Assembly (NCBI GenBank): GCA_021396245.1
Contig: WNYE01000016.1
Coordinates: forward strand, 407,162 to 471,161
Length of the DNA stretch: 64,000 nt
Origin: Sporothrix humicola
Lineage: Eukaryota > Ascomycota > Sordariomycetes > Ophiostomatales > Ophiostomataceae
Direction: 5' to 3'
Both the position numbers and the translations under genes were made by a program. Positions 57,742 to 64,000 of this stretch are shown piece after piece (within the stretch, counting starts at the first letter, position 1; each line of letters opens with the position of its first letter). The notes below the pieces were generated by a model. That model was not told where the DNA came from, did no database searches, and saw only the letters and a program-made list of their open reading frames with translations.

Positions 57742-59085
57742 CTACACCATCAACCGCCTCAACCCTTCGGTCCCGCCCAGGACGCGCCGCCCCGTGACGG
57801 CACACCGCCCCTCGCCGCTCTCCCAGCGGCCCTGCTTGTCGGCCATGAACGCCTCCTGCTTGTCGTGCTGGCCCGAGACCCACTTGTGAATACAAATATA
57901 ACAGTAGACGGCGCCGGTCTGGCAGGCGGTCGGGGTGGTCATGTTGTCGCCGCAAATGGGGCAGAGGGCTGAGTCGGCGGGGGCGGGCACCGTATAAATC
58001 GGCAGGAGGGACGGCTTGGCGATGGGGGCCGTGCGGGCGAGCTCTTCTTCTTCGGTGGGTGCGTCGGCGTCGTTATCGCCGTCGGCAGGCGTCACCGAGG
58101 TCGTTGGCTCCTCTGGCTTGCGTGTCTTGAGAATGCCCTTGCGGCCGATGCTGCCCGTGTTGGAGGCGGAGGAGGACACCTGTGTGGTGGCCGCCGGCTT
58201 GGAGGCTGGAAGACCGGCCGACAGGGGCGGCGGCAGATCCAGGTTGGCGGCCGCCTTGAGCGACAGCTGCTTGGCAAAGTCCGAAGCGTGCCACCACTCC
58301 AAAAACTTGAGCGCGAAAATGCTCGCCGGCAGGACCATGGACAGCCCGCCGAGCACGCGGCCACTGACCGACCGCGGCGCGTCTGCCTGCTGCTCCGCCG
58401 CGTCGTCAATCGCCCGGTAGTCGGCGCCGGTCATGCGGCGGACGCGCGTGCTGACGAGCCACAGCAGCGGCGTCGCATAGCGAGAGCCGTCAAAGAGGTA
58501 GGCCAGGTTGAAGGCGAGCACGGCGAACCCGTAGGCGGCGTGCACGCTGGGGTAAACATGGCGCAAAAACCAGCGGGCAAGGTGCTTGATGCGGTCTTTG
58601 AGCGTCGGGTTCGGTGGGAGTCTCTGGTAGGCCGCGCCGAGCCGCGCCCGCGGCGCATCCAGCTCGTACGCCTCGTCGAGCTTGCGCTTGAGGTAGGGGA
58701 TGCCGACGATGACGCCCAAGTTCTTCCAGAGGTCGGAGGAGCGGCTGAGCTGCAGGAACGTGCGCACCGCGCCGGGGGTGCCAGAAGAGGCGCGGGGAAC
58801 TTCCCGGCCGTGCGCGCCGCCTTCGAGGACACGCTCCCTCTTTAGTCCGTAAAAGTGCTCTGTAAACGTCCCCCCCATCGTCTTGAGGTAGTAATGCTCC
58901 ACGACCACCATGGCCAGCGCGTACAGCTCGTCAAACGAGTTGAGCGCTCTGAGGAGATAGCGCGGGTACCGCTGCGTCGCAATCGTCAGCAGGTATCTGA
59001 GTGTCGGCGGCAGCAGGCCGTGCAGCTGCTGCTCCGACAGGAGCTCAAACAGCGACGGCTTCTGCTCGTCGACCATGGCGTCCAT
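57742..59085 (-). CDS. PEX12: Peroxisome biogenesis RING protein Pex12
   Basis: RING-type ubiquitin ligase subunit of the peroxisomal membrane (Pex2-Pex10-Pex12), needed to recycle the PTS1 receptor Pex5. It is 447 aa from ATG 59085 (MDAMVDEQKPSLFELLSEQQL), single exon. The Pex2/Pex12 N-terminal domain shows PTLRYLLTIATQRYPRYLLRALNSFDELYAL and the glycine-containing helix KNLGVIVGIPYLKRKLDE. The C-terminal RING (CPICGDNMTTPTACQTGAVYCYICIHKW) lacks some zinc ligands, as is typical for Pex12. A Ser/Thr-rich insert of about 90 residues separates the two parts. The frame runs 315 bases further upstream, but that stretch is leader-like. The window also encodes a predicted PTS1 cargo, the flavocytochrome. 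Confidence 0.93.
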   Translation of the reverse strand: MDAMVDEQKPSLFELLSEQQLHGLLPPTLRYLLTIATQRYPRYLLRALNSFDELYALAMVVVEHYYLKTMGGTFTEHFYGLKRERVLEGGAHGREVPRASSGTPGAVRTFLQLSRSSDLWKNLGVIVGIPYLKRKLDEAYELDAPRARLGAAYQRLPPNPTLKDRIKHLARWFLRHVYPSVHAAYGFAVLAFNLAYLFDGSRYATPLLWLVSTRVRRMTGADYRAIDDAAEQQADAPRSVSGRVLGGLSMVLPASIFALKFLEWWHASDFAKQLSLKAAANLDLPPPLSAGLPASKPAATTQVSSSASNTGSIGRKGILKTRKPEEPTTSVTPADGDNDADAPTEEEELARTAPIAKPSLLPIYTVPAPADSALCPICGDNMTTPTACQTGAVYCYICIHKWVSGQHDKQEAFMADKQGRWESGEGRCAVTGRRVLGGTEGLRRLMV

Positions 59086-60093
59086 GGTGGCGGCTGGGGT
59101 AGGGTGCGTAGCAATAAGATGGTATGTAGAGTTTCGTCGTAGTCGTCGGTGTGGGAGGTAGTCGTGTGTCGCGCGATGTCGATGCCGACGTGTGCTCGTT
59201 GATGTTGTCGGTGTCAGATGCTTCGCGATGTTTGCGATGCGTGCAAACGAAATGCAACTGAAGATGGGACCCGCTAAGGTAAGCGCGACGCCAGCAATCA
59301 CGGGGAATTGCCGAGGCAAAAACCACCAAAATGACAAAAGCTGGGGTGACTGTGCTGAACGTGCGCTAACGGTTGCAATTACAGTGGAGTCAATTTGCAC
59401 TGTATTAGTATACTAATCTACAATATCTAACACTGTAGTGCACTGTACAATATCATTGCCATTTTGTTCTTATTCTGTTCGCGGTTGTATGTGAGGGTTT
59501 CCTCTTTTCATAATTGGCTTTATTTATTACTTGGATCGGTTCTATTGTTTTTCTTTAAAGATATTACGTTTTTTAAAATATTTATTTTAGACTTCTATAG
59601 TTTATTTTCACTACATTGATTTATTTCAGTCTCAACTCTCATAAATTCGTTAAATTTCACAAACTCTCAAAACGTCTCATTACGACATTCATTATATTTT
59701 CAAGTTTACAAATATTATAAACCTCCAAGTAAAATCAAATCAATTTCTTATTTATCTAAATAAAATAATACACGACAATTTCACAAAAACCAACATCCAC
59801 CTTCCTACGCGTCTTCAGTTAAACTGACCACCCGGCCGTCGCGTTTACCGGCTTTACGTTGCCTGTTCTCGTAGACATAGTAGGCTTGGACCAACGAGAA
59901 GTGACGACCACGAAGGCGTCGAGGGTGTTTGTGAAGCGGCACAGCTCGTATTTAGCCAGAGACGCCCGCCAAGGCTGCCGTCAATTCCGTAGGTATATTT
60001 TATATTTATCTGGAGATTCTCCACAGTCCAAATTTTGTCACGAACATAGCCATCACCATCATTGATCCCGATGCTATAGAATACACGTACAAT
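59086..60093. other. PEX12 promoter, AT-rich block and uncertain 5' part of the next gene
   Basis: 59086-59400 is the PEX12 leader. About 59400-59815 is markedly AT-rich, unlike any other spacer here. From about 59950 the frame of the next gene is already open (AITIIDPDAIEYTYN just before ATG 60094), so its true first exon may lie here. An in-frame TAG near 59955, preceded by TATT, could serve as a 3' splice site. A second frame at 59860-60060 also looks partly coding, so a frameshift or decayed exon is possible. Confidence 0.45.
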
Positions 60094-62779
60094 ATGAGCG
60101 ATGGTACCGAGAACCTGGGTCCATACCCTCATGGTCCCGTGTCGTTTGCCGTTTTTGTCGTGGCCAACGTCTCAGGCCACTACCGACAGCTCGCCAACGT
60201 GCGATATGAGCTGCCTGTAGAGCGTCCCCAGACATTCTTGTGCGGCGGCGATGCCGTTCGCCTTATTCTGCGTGTCATCGGGGTCTTGTCGCATCCGGCC
60301 AACCGCATCGCCATCGAGGGCGAGCTGTCGCTTGCAGCGGATGCCTACGGCCGCGGCGGGCTGTCACCGGCCCCTCATTACCTGGACAATGGTTATCATA
60401 ACCGCAGGCACGGCCAGGGAGCGTGGCCCCCGGCACCGTGGCTGCGCGCGTTTCCGTGTATTGCGCTGGCTCTCGAGCTTGCAGCTGGTTACGACCCTTT
60501 TACGCGAACATTTGACTCCAACATGAGAGCCGAACCTCTGGGCCTCGCCTACGAAAACGACAATATCAAGTACGGCGTCGGCATCATCGACATTACCAGC
60601 ATCGACAGCATTGGCTACGGTATTATCGCGGCCGGCCACAAACAGATTTACGTCGACCGATGGATCTTTGACCAAACGATGGAAAAATACGACTATCTCG
60701 TCGAGCCGCGCTCACGGTCGCCCCTGTCTGCGAAACAGTACATGGACCGGTTTGGCTACAAGATCGAAGGCCAGCTTGATGCCCAAGCCGTTCATTATCT
60801 CGAGATAAGGCGTCTCATACCGCCAGAGGCTCTTGAAGGTCTGTCGGATGTGTGAAAGCTGATGCATGATTTTTGTCTGCGTGGGCACTCGCTAACAATG
60901 CTTTTAGCTGTCTGGCCGCTTCCTGAAGAAAGAGAAACAGATACAGGCGTGTCTAGGGAAGCTGATGCATCAAATACATTAAACGACAAGCAGATCGTCT
61001 CACCATTGGCAGATATGGCAGCCGCACGACTTGTTAACGCTCTTCTCCGAGAAGCAAGAGAAGAAAGTGGTGACAACAATCACACGGATAACCCCACGGC
61101 AATAACGACAATAATATCCGGACTTGCAGGTAATACGGCAATCATAATACCCAACTCTCGTGCGCAAGCTACCCTTCGGCAACACCTTCTTCGGAGAGCC
61201 TTTGAGCTGCACCAGGCACACCATGCAGCACAGGTTCGGCTTCTGGTTCTTGCCTTTGCTGGACAGACGCATCTGCCGTGGGCCTCCTTTTCAGATCTTT
61301 CGACAGCCGTGCTCCGAGAAAGTCTGCACCATCCAGACATGCAACAGGCAGAGTCCATTACACTTTGTGTCGATACAGGCACGCCCGAGGTTGTCGACGT
61401 CTTGTCCTCGGTCTCGGCACCTGCATTCGAGCATCTGTGCTTCCTCGCGAGCCCGCAGAGGACAAACGACGACGCAGCGACGGAGCTGTATCGGAACATT
61501 CTTGAAGCTGAACTGTCTCTTCTTCGTAATGGAGACCGACAAGTCCGCATTACACTTGCTGGCGCCTGTTCCGCGTCCCTGCGCAACAGAATGTGGATGC
61601 CATCATTGCCAACATTGAGCACCACTGGACGGGCAAACCACTTTACGGCGTTCCCAATCCAAAACATATTTGTCCAGTGTCAGCATGGCCCCGACCCCCG
61701 GAGCATCAAGTCGTTTCTTCCCTGGTACTTGCACCTGGCCGATGCATTGCTCGCGCCAGAGGCGTTTGCAGCGAGTTTTATTCGCTTCTTGTATCACATA
61801 GCTTTGCAGGGAACAGTGCCGGGGTCTAAGGGGGTCCCCCTCCTGTTTGCCCACAACACGGAGAGTCTGTCTGAACTGTCAGAACTGTCAGAACTGTCAG
61901 AACTCTCACTCAGACTAGAGCCACTGGAGCCACTGGAGCAACTGGAGTCCATCACTCGTGGTTTCAAGGTCGGGCATCCCGCTGCCGAAAATCTCGCCAT
62001 CCCCTTTGCTCCCTTTGACATGGCTAGACGGACGAGAGATTACAACGAAGACTGTTTGAGCGGGCTGACCAGCATCCAGTGCTGGTCGCTTGTCCGAGAT
62101 CGCGTGCCGGGGAGCTGGACCGTCGTTGTGTCCGCAGAAGATCATGGTACTCACACTGACTTGGACTTGGACTGGGTCGACCGCCGACCCAACGTTGTAC
62201 GGTATGCGTTTCTACGGATTGGTGACGATGGCCAGCCTGACTTGATCGGAGATCTCGCTACGTTTTTGCGCTCAACCTCAACGGCGCCCGATATCGAAGC
62301 CAACGTTGCCAACCAAAAGATGGCCGAGTTGGAGGCCATATCAGGCAAACGCGTGCAGGTCATTGACCGCAGCGAGGCACTCGAGTTGGAGGCCATATCA
62401 GGCAAACGCGTGCAGGTCATTGACCGCAGCGAGGCACTCGCCATGTTATCAACCTTCCTGGACGATGCAAGATCCTACGGGCGAGACACGCTGCACACCT
62501 GTTTCCGAGAAGGTATGTACAGGTTTTACAGGCTTTGCGGTTTGCAATGCTTCGTCTCTAGTTTACCTCTTCTGGTTTACTCAAACTAACTACTGTACAG
62601 ATCCGGATCTCACGGAACACTGGTACCCAGACATACAAGACTTTCAAGACCAAAGAGACACTAGTTTCGATACGGATCTACGCCCACAACACCCAGTACT
62701 GCCCAAACGACCAAGTGCGTCGTTTGCCAATTTTTGGGATCTGAGCAGTGACATCGAAAGCGACAGTGACAACGAGTAA
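60094..62779 (+). CDS. Unrecognised protein with internal repeats (possibly one gene, possibly two)
   Basis: No family recognised. Preferred model: exons 60094-60838, 60908-62512 and 62601-62779, 842 aa. The second intron is canonical (GTATGT, ACTAAC, CAG). The first has a perfect GCTAAC branch site and TTTTAG acceptor, but a weak donor (GTCTGT, or GTGTGA at 60850). With the GTGTGA donor the first part would instead end at 60982 as a 276-aa protein, and a second gene would start at ATG 61015 (558 aa). One gene is likelier because only 32 bases would separate the two. The first part has a GPYPHGPVSF motif and a Trp/Pro-rich AWPPAPWLRAFP block. The second part has a 9-bp repeat (ELSELSELSELS), a 57-bp tandem duplication and an acidic tail (SSDIESDSDNE). 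There are no clear membrane segments. The 5' end is uncertain. Confidence 0.5.
61873..61947. repeat. 9-bp tandem repeats inside the unknown gene
   Basis: GAACTGTCA three times (61873-61899) plus one variant copy to 61908, then CCACTGGAG twice and CAACTGGAG once (61921-61947). All keep frame and encode an ELS/LEP heptad-free repeat rich in Leu, Glu and Ser. Confidence 0.85.
62326..62439. repeat. Perfect 57-bp tandem duplication in coding sequence
   Basis: Bases 62326-62382 are repeated exactly at 62383-62439. The unit is 19 codons (begins ELEAISGKRV, ends RSEAL), so the frame is kept. Identity without any change implies a recent event or ongoing exchange, or an assembly duplication. Confidence 0.95.
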
Positions 62780-63923
62780 AATACGGTTCGAACCAGTGCA
62801 AAGACTCATACGTCCTGTGGGTGAAGGTAATGTTGGGAACAGTCTCCTCACGTCTCATTTCGTCACGTAAAGTACTGCAAAGCACGAGCCACACAGATAG
62901 GGGTCAATATGTACGATATACTTATTGTGGCGTTGCAGACAGATGCAACCAAAGAGACCCAAAATGAGCAATGTGAAACGAGAGGGGAGGCTCCAATTCA
63001 CAGGGGAGGTGATTGACAGAAAATCCCCCGCAATGAACTCTGGAAACAAAACAATATTCGGGTCGACCCGTCACAAGAGCTAAGCGAGAGTCGCTTTGAA
63101 AAAAAAGTGGTGCGACTACGTCGTAAGGGGGTCTTTATTTTCTTTTTCTTGTTTCTATTTTTCTTCTGGAACAAATAACCCCGGAGTTTGCTTCCATTTT
63201 TAAATACCCAGCACGAACATGGGCATTCTCGGCGTTCCCCTCGTCCCCTGCTCTTTGATAGCTCTTGAGGAATATGAAGTCGTAGTAGTGCTATCGATAC
63301 ATTGGATTTCTCTCCTTCATTGTATACGTACACGGTCCAGATTGCCGAGTACGTTCAACTGTTCCCCTGTGTTTTTTTCCTATATGGTAACTCGTACTCC
63401 GTAGACCGAGTTTCGTGTGGCTCGGTGCCCCCGCGAAAACGATTCTTACAGGGTTCGACAAGGTTTGAAAGGGCTGCGCAGATTACGACATGGGAAAGGG
63501 GACCAACACGAAAAAGTGACCGAGGACAATTGAGAGCGCCAATTCAGCCACAACTCATCGTTCAAGGCAATGTCCCTCGAACCTCGAGATCTATCTGAGA
63601 GGTGATGTATGAGTTTCACGTATCCCACCAGCCTCCCTCCGAGGAAAACCAATGTTGCAGCAGGTGCTTCACATTGGAGCCGTATCTGCACCCCGTATCG
63701 TATCGTGGCAGTATGTCAGGCTGCCTCATGGTATCCCTGTATCTTTAAAGGAGTTCCGCACGCCGGACAGTGAACTTTCGTCAAGTTAAAAACAGGCACT
63801 GGCCGCGGCCTCATATGGATCATATCTGACTTGGAATACAAATCGTGCGTTCTCTTTTTTCTTCATCTTCTTTTCTAATCTACATAGACTCGAACATCGT
63901 GTCATTCCCCAGCTCAACTTTCC
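62780..63923. other. Right-end spacer
   Basis: About 1.1 kb behind the unknown gene. It contains T-rich stretches and short ORFs without coding character. No gene or mobile element is supported. Confidence 0.5.
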
Positions 63924-64000
63924 CTTTTCTCTTTTCTCTTTTCTCTTTTCTCTTTTCTCTTTTCTCTTTTCTCTTTTCTCTTTTCTCTTTTCTCTTTTCT
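63924..64000. repeat. Heptanucleotide satellite (CTTTTCT)x11, running off the window
   Basis: Eleven perfect head-to-tail copies of CTTTTCT at 63924-64000. The array continues to the last base, so its full length is unknown. The plus strand is pure pyrimidine, giving a polypurine/polypyrimidine tract. Confidence 0.95.

Noticed and set aside
59086..59400. N-terminal extension of PEX12
   Set aside because: Leader-like composition; the Pex12 family start is matched at 59085.
59854..60132. Minus-strand ORF next to the AT-rich block
   Set aside because: Competes with plus-strand frames that join the downstream gene; no motif.
1..64000. tRNA, rRNA, CRISPR or transposon genes
   Set aside because: No tRNA B-box/A-box pair, rRNA core, spaced direct-repeat array, transposase, integrase or reverse transcriptase motif was found by eye.

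Overview
The window is nuclear DNA of a filamentous ascomycete (Pezizomycotina, most likely Sordariomycetes). The basis is: short GT-AG introns of about 50-70 nt with CTAAC/CTGAC branch sites, GC-rich third codon positions, genes on both strands separated by long leaders, and a fungal gene set (fused LEU1 isomerase, Zn2Cys6 regulator, NUR1, SET3, PEX12, VMA7). Placement below class level would be a guess. I recognise no transposon, CRISPR array, rRNA or tRNA.

Layout. 1-6.1 kb: 3' end of a cytochrome P450, a JMJD5-like JmjC protein, and LEU1 (four exons). 9.3-12.5 kb: a large disordered, C-terminally membrane-anchored protein whose frame is cut by one UAG. 12.9-19.4 kb: a compact sugar-use unit, with an MFS sugar transporter diverging from an intracellular GH1 beta-glucosidase, followed by a Zn2Cys6 regulator. 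The promoter between transporter and glucosidase carries six copies of CGGGGAAA, two of them forming a perfect palindrome. A seventh copy lies upstream of the regulator. 21.6-26 kb: an NPC2-type lipid transfer protein with an in-frame ORF right behind its stop, V-ATPase subunit F and the nuclear rim protein NUR1. 30.8-36.5 kb: SET3 behind a long pyrimidine-rich leader, and ALG7. 39.3-48 kb: a DHA1 multidrug/polyamine transporter, a cytochrome b5-FMN alpha-hydroxyacid dehydrogenase that ends in the peroxisomal signal SKL, and a large SH3 protein. 52.2-59.1 kb: an anoctamin (TMEM16/Ist2 type), a metallophosphoesterase and PEX12.

The right end differs. A very AT-rich 400-bp stretch (about 59.4-59.8 kb) precedes an unrecognised gene with internal repeats, including a perfect 57-bp tandem duplication. 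The window then closes in a heptanucleotide satellite. This end looks like accessory or fast-changing DNA.

Most notable: (1) the transporter/glucosidase/regulator unit with its shared motif; (2) three genes where an in-frame UAG is followed by coding-like sequence in the same frame; (3) a flavocytochrome b2-like enzyme with a peroxisomal signal and no mitochondrial presequence; (4) the repeat-bearing unknown gene at the right end. Exon borders were placed by hand from splice signals and reading phase. No database search or transcript data was available.
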